Positions 39,755 to 48,832 of a stretch of DNA of 64,000 nt are shown here, in pieces. A program made the translations under genes and the position numbers. The stretch is from Stieleria mannarensis. Its GTDB lineage: Bacteria; Planctomycetota; Planctomycetia; Pirellulales; Pirellulaceae. The stretch covers positions 1-64,000 of the forward strand of contig NZ_JACEHH010000008.1 in assembly GCF_014154935.1 (NCBI RefSeq), read 5' to 3'. The notes beneath the pieces were generated by a model. It made no database searches and had not been told where the DNA came from. It was given only the letters and a program-made list of their open reading frames with translations. Within the stretch, counting starts at the first letter, position 1. Every line of letters starts with the position of its first letter.

Positions 39755-42301
39755 TCAGTCGGTGGCGGCGGGCACACGATCGGCATCGATGACGCACCAA
39801 TCCGCCCGGGCGTATCGGAAACATTTTTGGTGGTTGATCGCGGTCAGGTGGATCCATTGGTTGTCGATCAATTCCCTGATCGACGGATGTTTGTCGAGCA
39901 CGCGATCGATTTCGGCCGGTGGGGCCGCGATTATCACTTGCAACCGCAGGGGCCGATGTTGGTAGCGGGTGCCGTCATGGATCGATTGGGTCGGCAATCC
40001 GGTCATCAGATCGCCGCCACCGCCGGACAACAGGCCGAACCCGCCGACGACGTTGTGGATCGTTTTGTCGCCGCTTCCGAAATGGTGGTTGTCGACCGTC
40101 GATGCGTAGTACTGCATGTTGATCCAATGGGCGACCACCATCGGCGCGGTCATGATGTTCTCCAGGACCGCGCCGTCGCTGTCCGCGGCATGGTCGTAGC
40201 TGTGCAAGAAGACGCGTCCGTCCAGGTTGATCGACCGGCTCAGCTCGCGCGGTCCGACCAAGAACGCTGCGTTGCCGGCCAAACCCCATTCGGGTCGGAC
40301 TTCGGACCAATCCATCGCCCGCCCCGTCAGCTCGGCCGGTGATGGGCTGGCGGCCGACGGCAGGCGTTCCTGCCGCGTGTTTTCCGCGGCGCGTCGGGTT
40401 TGCTCGATCAACTCTTCCACGTCGCCACGGTGTGACGCCGGGATCGAATCGAGATCGAAATACTCGATTCGGTCGGTTGTCGTGTTGTGCAACGCCGCCA
40501 AGAACACCGTGTCGTCGTCGATCTCGATCCCGCGTTCGGCAAGCATCTCGCGAACGTAGGCTTGATTCAGCAACAGCGCCGCGAATCGGGCGTTCGGTTC
40601 GCCCGAATGTCCGCCACAGGCGCCGCAGTCCAAGCCCGCGGCGAGTGGATTGTTTTTCGTTTGGCTGCCGTGACCGCACAGGACCACCAACCGCGCGAAC
40701 CCATCGGTCAATCCGAGGTTGCGGAGCATCGCTTCGGCAAGATCCGCCTGACGCGACGTCGTCCAGCCTTGTTGATACAGGCCACGCAACGTGGGGCCGG
40801 TCGAAGGTTGCGTCGCGTCGCCGGTCATCTTGTCTTCCATGCGACGCTTCGGCGTTGCGGAATCGGCCAACAGTTTTACCGAGTACAACAGTCCGGTCGT
40901 TTCGACGAACGAAAAGCAACCGACGGCCGACTTTTGGAAGCCGCGCCACAGATTGCTCCATAACCCGTCTCGTTGTCGTGCGGTTTTGATTTCCGATTCG
41001 GATCGGCCGGTACCGTCGGTCAGGCCTTCCTGCAGCCGCATCGACGGTTGGATCAGTGCGGGGACGTTGTGGTCGCCAGAATGGTCGCCAAGCTTGACGT
41101 ACTCGATCGGCATTCCAAAAAAACCGGCGAATCCATAGGTCTCGATCTCCGGCGACAGCGATTCCAAATGTCGGCGGATCCGCTCGCTTCGCACGTCGAT
41201 GCAAAACACCATTTGAACCCGCTTTCGGTTTTGCTCGGCCCGCTCATCGGCGATCAGCTGACCCAGGATCCCGTCGCGATGGTTGATCTCGCAGGCCCTC
41301 AGCAGCAACAGTCGCACGGCCGTGTCGTCGTCGTCAGATCGCTGGGTAGCGCGGAACGTTGCCGAATGCTCGTCGACCATGGCGTCCCAACGAACGCGCA
41401 GCCGTTTTGCATCGGCCAACGCAACTTCGTAAACGGTCCGGGCCGCCAACAATCCGATCAGGTGTTCCCGCTGCGCTTCCGGCTCCGCGTCGTCTTGGTA
41501 CTTCGCCCAGGCACACCAACCGGGCATGTGAAACACCTGGCACAACAGAAAGCTCTCCCACAAAGCCGACGGGATCTGCAGGTGCGAAAGCAATTCGACC
41601 AGTGCCGCGGTCGGCGTGTGCGGCAATCGACCGACCAGCCTTCGAAACCCCGTCAGCCCGAGGATTTCCGGGTTGCGGTCGTGCTGCGCCGCGCTCCGCC
41701 AGGCCTGGTAAAAGGGCAACTCTTTCCACGGGCTGGCCCAAGTCGATTGGAACTGGTCATAGTGGGCCGCGCAAAACTTGCCGATTTCATCTGTGATGGT
41801 TTCACCCCATCCCTGCGGCGAGATTTGATCGGCCAGCTCGGCGATGGTTCGAATCGGACGTCGCTCGCTGCGTGTCGCTGCATGGCTTTGCGGCGACTCG
41901 TCGATCGTCGACGCCCGCAATCGGTCCATCACGGCGTCGATCGACCATCCGGCCGCCACACCGTCTTGTTGACTTTCGGCAATCGCCTGACGAACGTCGG
42001 CCCGCGTGAAGCGACCTTGGGCGTACTGTGATCGATAGTACGGCAGCGGCATCAGCATTTCACAATCGGAAAAGATCCGCAGAAACGCGCGGGCGTCGGC
42101 GAAGGATCGATCGGCGATTCCGTTGTACGGATTGAACGCGACGTAATCCTTCAGCGGCCAGACTTTTGAAACCACCCGTGTCACATCGGCCAAGATCTCT
42201 TCTATCTGGCGGTAGATGTGAGGTTCTTCGTAGGCCGGTGGGACAAAGGCTGCCTTGCCCAGGCTGGCAGAGAAAGGCACGTTGGACATGTCGTGGTTCA
42301 T
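39755..42301 (-). CDS. dabA: DabA, inorganic carbon accumulation complex catalytic-type subunit (DUF2309)
   Basis: 848 aa from the ATG at 42301 (or 844 aa from the next ATG). DabA is a large beta-CA-like zinc protein that works with DabB to hydrate CO2 unidirectionally to bicarbonate, energised by ions crossing DabB. The zinc site is visible: FCIDVR with C367, D369 and R371, GHG with H544, and DCGACGGHSG with C559; the 15-residue H-to-C spacing equals that recalled for the Halothiobacillus protein. Cytoplasmic, membrane-attached through DabB. Translated between dabB (59 bases upstream) and the CA-like gene. In a heterotroph it likely supports anaplerotic bicarbonate supply. Confidence 0.93.
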   Translation of the reverse strand: MNHDMSNVPFSASLGKAAFVPPAYEEPHIYRQIEEILADVTRVVSKVWPLKDYVAFNPYNGIADRSFADARAFLRIFSDCEMLMPLPYYRSQYAQGRFTRADVRQAIAESQQDGVAAGWSIDAVMDRLRASTIDESPQSHAATRSERRPIRTIAELADQISPQGWGETITDEIGKFCAAHYDQFQSTWASPWKELPFYQAWRSAAQHDRNPEILGLTGFRRLVGRLPHTPTAALVELLSHLQIPSALWESFLLCQVFHMPGWCAWAKYQDDAEPEAQREHLIGLLAARTVYEVALADAKRLRVRWDAMVDEHSATFRATQRSDDDDTAVRLLLLRACEINHRDGILGQLIADERAEQNRKRVQMVFCIDVRSERIRRHLESLSPEIETYGFAGFFGMPIEYVKLGDHSGDHNVPALIQPSMRLQEGLTDGTGRSESEIKTARQRDGLWSNLWRGFQKSAVGCFSFVETTGLLYSVKLLADSATPKRRMEDKMTGDATQPSTGPTLRGLYQQGWTTSRQADLAEAMLRNLGLTDGFARLVVLCGHGSQTKNNPLAAGLDCGACGGHSGEPNARFAALLLNQAYVREMLAERGIEIDDDTVFLAALHNTTTDRIEYFDLDSIPASHRGDVEELIEQTRRAAENTRQERLPSAASPSPAELTGRAMDWSEVRPEWGLAGNAAFLVGPRELSRSINLDGRVFLHSYDHAADSDGAVLENIMTAPMVVAHWINMQYYASTVDNHHFGSGDKTIHNVVGGFGLLSGGGGDLMTGLPTQSIHDGTRYQHRPLRLQVIIAAPPAEIDRVLDKHPSIRELIDNQWIHLTAINHQKCFRYARADWCVIDADRVPAATD

Positions 42302-42360
42302 GTTTCGGTTGGGGCGAGAGGTTGATGGATTCCGTTCGGGGTTCAGGGCTGAGACTTTGG

Positions 42361-43971
42361 CTAGCTGGAAACGAGCGATCCAAACACCCTTCGCAGGGTG
42401 CTTTCGACATAGAATCCGTTGCCGGCGTGGACGAACCAGCGACCGAAGCGGCCGGACAGTTGGGGCCGCGACGTTACTTGGTCGATCAAAAACATCCCGG
42501 CGAAACCGCAGCCGACGATCAAGCCGATGACCGACCATTGGAGGGCCGACAAGGATGCCGCCGGTACACTGCCGGCGGCATAGCCGTCGACGATCCGGTA
42601 CGAAGCCGCATAGAGCAGACAGAGCCCTCCGGCGACCGCAATGCTTCGCACGACCAGTTGACGATCACCGCCGGCGAACGCCTTTTCCAACCACCGGGTG
42701 ATCGCCAGGAACAAGACGGCCCCCAAGACAAACCCGCCGGGTTTGGTTGACGGGTCGAGACCGAGGATCAAGCTAGCCCCTGCCAAAGCACCAAGTGAAA
42801 ACACGGCGGCAGCGAGCCACGTGACCAGGCCTGGCAGGGCGACCGGCATGGGACCGCTCGATCCAACAGACCGCGTCGACATCACGCCCACCGCGGTTCG
42901 TTCGGCAATCACATTTCCGCTGGCCAGGAAGGCATGCGCTTTGTACATCGAGTGCGCCAAAACGTGCAGCAAAGCGGCTGAGAAAGCGCCTAGCCCGCAC
43001 TGCAGCATCATGAATCCCATCTGCGCGATCGTGGAATACGCCAGTGACTTCTTCACGCTCGTTTGAGTCGTCATCACAATCGCCGCGTACGCCGCCGTGA
43101 CGGTCCCAAAGACCGCGAGCACCGCGAGTGTCCATGGGGCGGCGGAAACGATCGGGCTTGTTCGAATGATCAAGTAACCGCCGGCGTTGACGATGCCGGC
43201 GTGCATCAACGCCGACACCGGCGTCGGCGTTTCCAGGGTTTGCGGCAACCAGGTGTGAAACGGAAATTGTGCGGATTTGATCGATCCAGCCACCACCAAC
43301 AACAGCGATGCGACCTGAAGCCTTGGGCTGGCCGCCGCGATGTCTCCCAGCGCGACGAAAATCTCGCCCAGGAACGCCGTGCCAAACTCTGCATCCAGCA
43401 AGATCAACGCGATCGCCAAGGCCACATCAGCGATGCGAATGATCGCAAACTTGGTCCAGGCGGCACGCTGTGCCGCCGGGCGTCCCGGATCGTGCAACAG
43501 CAAATGATGCAGCCCGAAACTGGTCATCAACCAGGCGACGTAGAACAACAGCAAATGCCCCGACAGGACCATCAACGAGACCGCCGCCAACGTCAGGCCG
43601 GTCCAGCGAAAATAGTTGCCCTGGGAAGGATCACCATCGAGATAGCGGATCGAGAATCGACAAATCACCCAGCCGATGAAACTGACCATCAACCACATCA
43701 AGGTCGAAACGCCGTCCAAGTGAATCGGCCAGGCTCCAGCGGCAGGAAACCCGGCCTGGATTGCGGCGGGGGCTTCGGTGCCCATCACGAACCGCATGGC
43801 AAACCCGACCGCCAGTGCCGCGGCGATGCCCAGCTGCAGCGTCGCGATGGCGGTCACCCAGCGACGGACTCGCCGTGCCGCCGCGTCGGCCACACGCCGA
43901 GGGATGACCGCCGCCAGGGCGAGCAGCATTGCGGCGGGCAACACGGCGACGGTTACAATGATCCATGCCAT
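42361..43971 (-). CDS. dabB: DabB, proton/cation-channel subunit related to NADH dehydrogenase subunit 5
   Basis: 536 aa from the ATG at 43971; GGAGG sits 6 bases upstream, a clear ribosome site that settles the start. Proton-conducting membrane transporter family (NuoL/MrpA-like) with ~14 predicted helices. Conserved parts: STLMWLMVSFIGWVICRFSIRYLDGD, KFAIIRIADVALAIALILL, KSAQFPFHTWLPQTLETPTPVSALMHAGIVNAGGYL (the proton-path Lys and His/Glu residues) and KKSLAYSTIAQMGFMMLQCGLGAF. It carries the ion flow that drives DabA. First gene of the dabB-dabA-CA-like operon and divergent from the winged-helix regulator. Confidence 0.92.
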   Translation of the reverse strand: MAWIIVTVAVLPAAMLLALAAVIPRRVADAAARRVRRWVTAIATLQLGIAAALAVGFAMRFVMGTEAPAAIQAGFPAAGAWPIHLDGVSTLMWLMVSFIGWVICRFSIRYLDGDPSQGNYFRWTGLTLAAVSLMVLSGHLLLFYVAWLMTSFGLHHLLLHDPGRPAAQRAAWTKFAIIRIADVALAIALILLDAEFGTAFLGEIFVALGDIAAASPRLQVASLLLVVAGSIKSAQFPFHTWLPQTLETPTPVSALMHAGIVNAGGYLIIRTSPIVSAAPWTLAVLAVFGTVTAAYAAIVMTTQTSVKKSLAYSTIAQMGFMMLQCGLGAFSAALLHVLAHSMYKAHAFLASGNVIAERTAVGVMSTRSVGSSGPMPVALPGLVTWLAAAVFSLGALAGASLILGLDPSTKPGGFVLGAVLFLAITRWLEKAFAGGDRQLVVRSIAVAGGLCLLYAASYRIVDGYAAGSVPAASLSALQWSVIGLIVGCGFAGMFLIDQVTSRPQLSGRFGRWFVHAGNGFYVESTLRRVFGSLVSS

Positions 43972-44232
43972 CAGGGACCTCCACGGGCATTCGTCGAAAT
44001 ACGAAACACAAAACACGTCTTCCAATACACGAACTATGAAACACGACATTCTTGTCGTCAATAGTAGTTCGTATTTACCCGGCGGTTTCTTGAGCGGTTT
44101 CTCCGCCCGGCCCGGCGGGCGCACGGGAAAACACGGTGTTTTCACGTCGTGTTATTCACGAATTTTTTTTCGCCGATGGAATGCTAGAATGGGTTTGCTG
44201 TGCCGATCGCACCCCAGGCGGACCGAAACCGA
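43972..44232. promoter_or_regulatory. Divergent control region between dabB and winged-helix regulator, with short palindromes
   Basis: Two small inverted repeats lie here: ACGAC...GTCGT at 44043-44058 and AACACG...CGTGTT at 44130-44153. TAGAAT at 44185-44190 could be a -10 box for the regulator gene. A T8 run is at 44163-44170. Divergent regulator-target geometry makes this a plausible operator region; no site can be proven from one sequence. Confidence 0.35.
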
Positions 44233-44625
44233 ATGAAACCGAACGTCAAAAAGAAGACCCGCGCGGCGAAGCCCCGCGAAACCACCCCCGCTCCTGATTC
44301 CTCCTCCAAGACCACCGCGGCGGAGGAGCGGCACGACCGGTCCAAGGAGGGCGGTTCGCGGTGGACGTTTTTGACAAACCACTCCCATGTGCTGATCGTC
44401 TTGCACGCCGAACCGGAGTTGGTCTTGCGCGAGGTGGCGGCGCGGGTGGGGATCACCGAGCGGGCGGTCCAGCGGGTGGTGCAAGACCTGGAGGAGGAGG
44501 GGTTCATCCGCCGCGAACGTGTCGGCCGCCAGAACCGTTACGAAGTGCGAACGGATGTGCCGCTGCGGCACCCGATCGAATCACACCGCACGATCGGCGA
44601 TCTGTTGCAATTGATCACCGGCTAG
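44233..44625 (+). CDS. Winged helix-turn-helix transcriptional regulator
   Basis: 130 aa from the ATG at 44233 (GTG at 44200 possible). The first 42 residues are basic and disordered ([17 protein letters not shown]). Residues 43-105 are a MarR-like winged helix: [62 protein letters not shown]. The C-terminal [18 protein letters not shown] is a short conserved tail of this small family, which lacks a ligand domain. It is divergent from dabB across ~260 bases, so regulation of the DAB operon is a reasonable guess. Confidence 0.85.
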   Translation: MKPNVKKKTRAAKPRETTPAPDSSSKTTAAEERHDRSKEGGSRWTFLTNHSHVLIVLHAEPELVLREVAARVGITERAVQRVVQDLEEEGFIRRERVGRQNRYEVRTDVPLRHPIESHRTIGDLLQLITG

Positions 44626-44639
44626 AACCGGAAAAAGCA

Positions 44640-46484
44640 TTACTCTTCGCCGGTCTGTTTGAGTTCCATCAGTCGGTGGTTGTAGGCGGCGATGGTTTCT
44701 TTGCGACGCAACATGCCCAGAAAGACGCCGGGTCGGTCGGGATCCAAGACGGGCAGTTCATCCAGGTTGTGGGACGTGAAGCGGCGCAGTGCGGTATTTA
44801 AATCGTCTTGCGGCGTCAGGTACAAGAAGTTGTCGACCATGATGTCGCGGGCGACGGCCAGTTTCCACAGCGCGTCGTCGTACAGGTACGCGCGGACGTC
44901 GTCGTCGCTGAAGATGCCGACCATCTTTTGGTTCTCGTCGACGACCGGGAAATAATCCTGATGCGTCGATGCCAGGCGATGCACGATCGTGTCCAACGTC
45001 ATGCCTTCGGGGATCAGGATCAGGTTGCGATTCTTCTGATACAGATCGCCGACCGACAGCCCCTCCAACACATCGACGATAAAGTCACCGCGGTGGGCCA
45101 TCGATTCCATCCGCGTCGGGGGCTGGTTGTGATAGAGCCGAAAGTGTTGGCTGAACATGAACGTCAGCGTAGACACCAACATGGTGGGCAGCAACAGACC
45201 GTAGTCGCCGGTCAGGGCGCGGACCATGATGATGGTCGAGATGGGAGCCCGCGCGATGCCGGAAAAGAACCCGGCCATGCCGACCACGGCAAACGCTTCC
45301 GGTTCGGTAAACAGGTTCGGCCAAACCTGTTGGAGGGCCAATCCGACGGCCGCCCCGGTGCACCCGCCGATCACCATCGACGGTCCGAAGACCCCGCCCG
45401 ATCCACCGGATCCGATGGTCAGCGCGGTGGTCAAGATCTTTGCCATCGCGACCAGCAAGACGCAGGCGATGCCCAACTGGTCGGCCGCCGTCAGCGCGAT
45501 CTGCAGCACCCCGTAACCGGTGCCCAGTGAACCGAGCAGGTTGGGGTCGCGATCGAACCCGACGTACAAACCGACGCCGAACGTTCCGGCCAGCGCGGCG
45601 CCGATCGCCGGACGCACGTGTGGAATGATCGGCAACCGCTGAAACATCGCCTGGGTGGCGAACAGCGTTTTGACGTAAATCGCGCCGATGACGAACAACA
45701 CCACCGCCAGCACCACATAGGCGGGCAGTTGCAGCGGCGAGACAAACGTGTGCTCCAGATCCGCGCCGAACAGGGGAATGAATCGCGACTCGACTGGCAA
45801 CGATTGCACGTACACGCTGTAGGCGATCACCGACGCCGTGGCCGCCGGGACCAGCACATCGGCTTCCAGATCGGCGTCGCTGTACAGGATCTCGCCGGCA
45901 AACACCGCCCCGGCCAGTGGTGCGCGAAAGATCGCGCCGATCCCCGCCCCCATGCCGGCGGCCAGCAACACCCGGCGTTCGCGGTTGGACAGTTTCAGCC
46001 GCGTCGCCATCCAGGAACCGAACCCGGCGCCGATCAACGCGATCGGTCCTTCGCGACCGCCCGAGCCGCCGGTGCCCAGCGTGATCGCCGAGGCCAGCGT
46101 CTTGATGAACGGAATCCGGGCGCGGATCTTGCCACGTTTGTTGTGAAACGCGTCGATCGCGGCGTCCGTCCCGGCACCCTCGGCTTCGGGGGCAACGGCA
46201 TACACCAAGATTCCCGACAGCAAGCCGCCGACCGCCATCACGGCGACGAGCATCCAAGGCGAAAAAAAATCGGACTGATATTCGAATCGTTGGTGTTCGC
46301 CGGCCGCATCGAGCGGTCGATAACCGGCAAACTCGGTCACCGAGTAGCGGACGACGACCTGGCCGAGCACATCAAACGCGATCGCCCCCAGCCCGGCGAC
46401 GACGCCGATCAACGAAGCCAGAAAGATCCATTTTCCCAGCGAATGCAGCTCGAATCGCTTCAGCAAATTCTGCAGACGGTTCAC
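44640..46484 (-). CDS. ClC-type chloride channel/transporter with C-terminal CBS pair
   Basis: 614 aa from the GTG at 46484; a TTG at 46544 would add 20 residues. The membrane part has the ClC signatures GTGGSGGREGP (with the gating glutamate), GIGAIFRAPLAGAVFA and GSGGSGGVFGPSMVIGG, about 12 helices to ~430. Two CBS domains follow at about 455-600 (LILIPEGMTLDTIVHRL, YFPVVDENQKMVGIFSDDD, ARDIMVDNFLYLTPQDDL, LDELPVLDPD), which usually bind adenine nucleotides and gate the channel. Moves chloride or another anion, with or without protons. Convergent with the regulator gene (14 bases between stops). Confidence 0.92.
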   Translation of the reverse strand: MNRLQNLLKRFELHSLGKWIFLASLIGVVAGLGAIAFDVLGQVVVRYSVTEFAGYRPLDAAGEHQRFEYQSDFFSPWMLVAVMAVGGLLSGILVYAVAPEAEGAGTDAAIDAFHNKRGKIRARIPFIKTLASAITLGTGGSGGREGPIALIGAGFGSWMATRLKLSNRERRVLLAAGMGAGIGAIFRAPLAGAVFAGEILYSDADLEADVLVPAATASVIAYSVYVQSLPVESRFIPLFGADLEHTFVSPLQLPAYVVLAVVLFVIGAIYVKTLFATQAMFQRLPIIPHVRPAIGAALAGTFGVGLYVGFDRDPNLLGSLGTGYGVLQIALTAADQLGIACVLLVAMAKILTTALTIGSGGSGGVFGPSMVIGGCTGAAVGLALQQVWPNLFTEPEAFAVVGMAGFFSGIARAPISTIIMVRALTGDYGLLLPTMLVSTLTFMFSQHFRLYHNQPPTRMESMAHRGDFIVDVLEGLSVGDLYQKNRNLILIPEGMTLDTIVHRLASTHQDYFPVVDENQKMVGIFSDDDVRAYLYDDALWKLAVARDIMVDNFLYLTPQDDLNTALRRFTSHNLDELPVLDPDRPGVFLGMLRRKETIAAYNHRLMELKQTGEE

Positions 46485-46960
46485 TTGCAAACGTTTTTCC
46501 CAGGGCGTGTCATGGATCGGCCGATATCGTCTCGCCGCCCCCAATCCTGGACGAGATCGTCACTTGTGGCAATACCGTCAGGCGAAAACTCAACCCGCGC
46601 ACGGTTCGTGTTACGATTGCGTCGCCGCCCGGTTTTCCGCTCGCGGAATTCGCCGGCGGCTTGTTGACTCACTTGTGCCGCAACGCGAGCAAGGGTTTAG
46701 GCATCAAGTTGAGAACTAACCCTCCCTTCGAGAGGTTGTGCGATTCTTAACCTCTGATTTAACAGGCGTGTACGACTTCACCCTCCCCCTGGGAGGGTCA
46801 CGGAGGAGTGAGCGACGACGCGGGGAGGGTTGATCTACGAGGTGACGCGACCAGCGGACGAACGCTTGAGGCTTGAAGCCTTAACTTGATGCGATTGGGC
46901 CTCGGCGCAAGCTAGGGGCGCAGCAGATCCCAACCGTTTTGAATCCCCAAACAACTTCCC
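46485..46960. repeat. Divergent intergenic region with GGGAGGG repeat (family C)
   Basis: ~475 bases, no gene. The unit 46779-46830 (CACCCTCCC, CCTGGGAGGG, GGAGGAG, GAGCGACGACGCGGGGAGGG) is the second copy of the element at 18992-19043, in opposite orientation. ACCCTCCC at 46721-46728 adds a partial unit. Promoters of the ClC and NtrC-type genes must be here. Confidence 0.6.
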
Positions 46961-48319
46961 ATGCCCGAACCCGTCCGAATCTTGATCGTTGACGACGAGC
47001 CCCACATCCGCAGCGGCTTGGCCAAGGGGCTCGCCAAATCCGGCGACGTCATCGACACGGCCGGCGACGTCAATCAGGCGCTGGACAGATTGGACCAGGC
47101 GCAATACCAGGTCGTGATCGCCGACGTGCGGTTGCCCGGTGATCGCGACGGCCTGGATCTGGTGTCCCTGATCAAGCAGCGCTCCCCGGAAACCAACACG
47201 TTGGTCATCACCGCGCACGGCACGGTGGAAACGGCCGTCGACGCGATGCGTCGCGGTGCGTTCGACTTCATCACCAAACCCGTCGATTTAAATTTGATTC
47301 GCCAGCAGGTCGGTCGGGCGCTCGACCACGGCCGTTTGCAGAGCGAAAACCGAGTGTTGCGAGACCGTTTGGCCGACGCCGGCGCGATCTCCGAAATCAT
47401 CGGCAACTGCACCATCATGCAGGAGCTGTTTCAGCAGCTGCGTCAGGTCGCCGACACCGACGCGACGGTGTTCATCCAAGGCGAGAGCGGAACGGGTAAG
47501 GAACTGGTCGCCCGCGCGCTGCACGATTTGAGCAGTCGGTCCAGTGGCGCGTTCGTCGCGGTCAACCTGGGGGCGCTGCCGGAGTCGCTGTTGGAAAGCG
47601 AGTTGTTCGGTCACGAGAAGGGATCGTTCACCGGTGCGTCACGCCAGAAACCCGGCTGTTTTGAACAGGCTCGCGGCGGCACGCTGTTCTTGGACGAGAT
47701 CACCGAGATCCCGACCAAAAGCCAAGTCGATCTGCTCCGCGTGTTGGAGACCGGACAGTTTCAACGCGTCGGTGGAGAGACGCTGATGAGTTCCGATGCC
47801 CGCATCGTTTCGGCGACCAACAAGGATCCGTTGGCGCTGATCGACGATGGAACCTTTCGTGACGACTTGTATTATCGGTTGAACATCGTTCCGCTGCTGA
47901 TCCCACCGCTGCGGAAACGTCGCGATGACATCCCGTTGTTGGTCGAACACTTCGTTAAACATTTTTGTCAGCGTCACAAGCGTCCGGTCAAACAATTCAC
48001 CGACGACGCGCTGGCGAAATTGGTGGCGGCCAACTGGCCGGGCAACGTCCGCCAACTACGCAACGTCGTCGAACGGTTGGTGGTCACGCACGTCGGCCAG
48101 AGCATCGATGCCGACAGCCTGCCGCCGGAATTGACGGCCGTCCCCGCCGTGGCATCCTCCCAGGTCCGCACGTTGGCCGAAGCGACCGAGGCGGCCGAAA
48201 CGGAAGCCATCAAGGTGGCCCTGGCATCGTGCGGATTCCACCGCGAACAAACCGCCCAGGCACTCGGCGTGAGCGTTCGGACGCTGCATTACAAGATGAG
48301 CCGCTACGGGTTGCACTAG
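46961..48319 (+). CDS. NtrC-family sigma-54-dependent response regulator
   Basis: 452 aa, ATG 46961. Receiver domain 1-120 with D11/D12, phospho-acceptor D55 and K106; sigma-54 AAA+ domain 145-375 with Walker A GESGTGKE (174-181), Walker B GGTLFLDE and R-fingers LYYRLNIVPL; C-terminal Fis-type HTH (HREQTAQALGVSVRTLHYKMSRYGLH). The sigma-54 contact loop reads GSFTGA (221-226) instead of GAFTGA. An activator of sigma-54 promoters after phosphorylation. No histidine kinase gene is adjacent, so its partner is elsewhere. Targets unknown. Confidence 0.93.
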   Translation: MPEPVRILIVDDEPHIRSGLAKGLAKSGDVIDTAGDVNQALDRLDQAQYQVVIADVRLPGDRDGLDLVSLIKQRSPETNTLVITAHGTVETAVDAMRRGAFDFITKPVDLNLIRQQVGRALDHGRLQSENRVLRDRLADAGAISEIIGNCTIMQELFQQLRQVADTDATVFIQGESGTGKELVARALHDLSSRSSGAFVAVNLGALPESLLESELFGHEKGSFTGASRQKPGCFEQARGGTLFLDEITEIPTKSQVDLLRVLETGQFQRVGGETLMSSDARIVSATNKDPLALIDDGTFRDDLYYRLNIVPLLIPPLRKRRDDIPLLVEHFVKHFCQRHKRPVKQFTDDALAKLVAANWPGNVRQLRNVVERLVVTHVGQSIDADSLPPELTAVPAVASSQVRTLAEATEAAETEAIKVALASCGFHREQTAQALGVSVRTLHYKMSRYGLH

Positions 48320-48432
48320 ATCGGCGTCGGCTCGCCTCTTTGACGTCGATTGTTTTACTGAGCGACTTTTTGGTCAGTACCGCTCAGTGGTGATCATCGA
48401 TCTTCTTTGTTAGCCCAGAAAGCTGTTTCGCT

Positions 48433-48672
48433 ATGCTGCGGAATTCATTCCGCAGCATTTGCCCAAAGGGCATACACATCCATAGCCTGGGGTCAGGGAA
48501 CGAGCGCAGCGAAGTGACCGCCACCCCAGGAAAGAAAGCCCATCTCCTCCCCCCTTTCGCTCGGCCGGCGGCTTTGCCGCCGGCCGAGCGAAAGGGGGGA
48601 GGTTTCTTGGTGTGCGTGGACCTGGGGTTACGCCCGGATTCGCTGGGGCTCATCCGGTCTCACCCCAGGCTA
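48433..48672. repeat. Composite palindromic element with 27-bp perfect hairpin
   Basis: Nested structure: ATGCTGCGGAAT mirrored at 48433-48458 (2-nt gap); outer arms TAGCCTGGGGT at 48483-48493 and ACCCCAGGCTA at 48662-48672; inner CCTGGGGT/ACCCCAGG pairs at 48486/48523 and 48621/48662; and at the centre a perfect 27-bp stem, 48546-48572 with 48576-48602, loop TTT. It lies between the convergent NtrC-type and beta-CA genes and could terminate both. No coding frame. The flanking stretches (48320-48432, 48673-48832) show nothing. Confidence 0.8.
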
Positions 48673-48832
48673 AGTTGTAGATCGCCGTTGGCGAACCGAG
48701 CGGAGTGATCTTTGATGGCGCACGGAACAAAAGCAACTGAACCCATCAGCAATACAATCAACGTCCCGGCGAAGGTAGCTACGTTCGCACGACGACACTG
48801 ATGCCCGTGCCATTGTCTTCCCCGACGGAGCA

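Noticed and set aside
39975-41204. 409-aa minus-strand open frame
   Set aside because: Out-of-frame shadow of dabA, which has its zinc motifs in the other frame.
43063-44064. 333-aa plus-strand open frame
   Set aside because: Antisense to dabB; histidine/glutamine-rich shadow.
45085-46257. 390-aa minus-strand open frame
   Set aside because: Arginine-rich shadow of the ClC gene.
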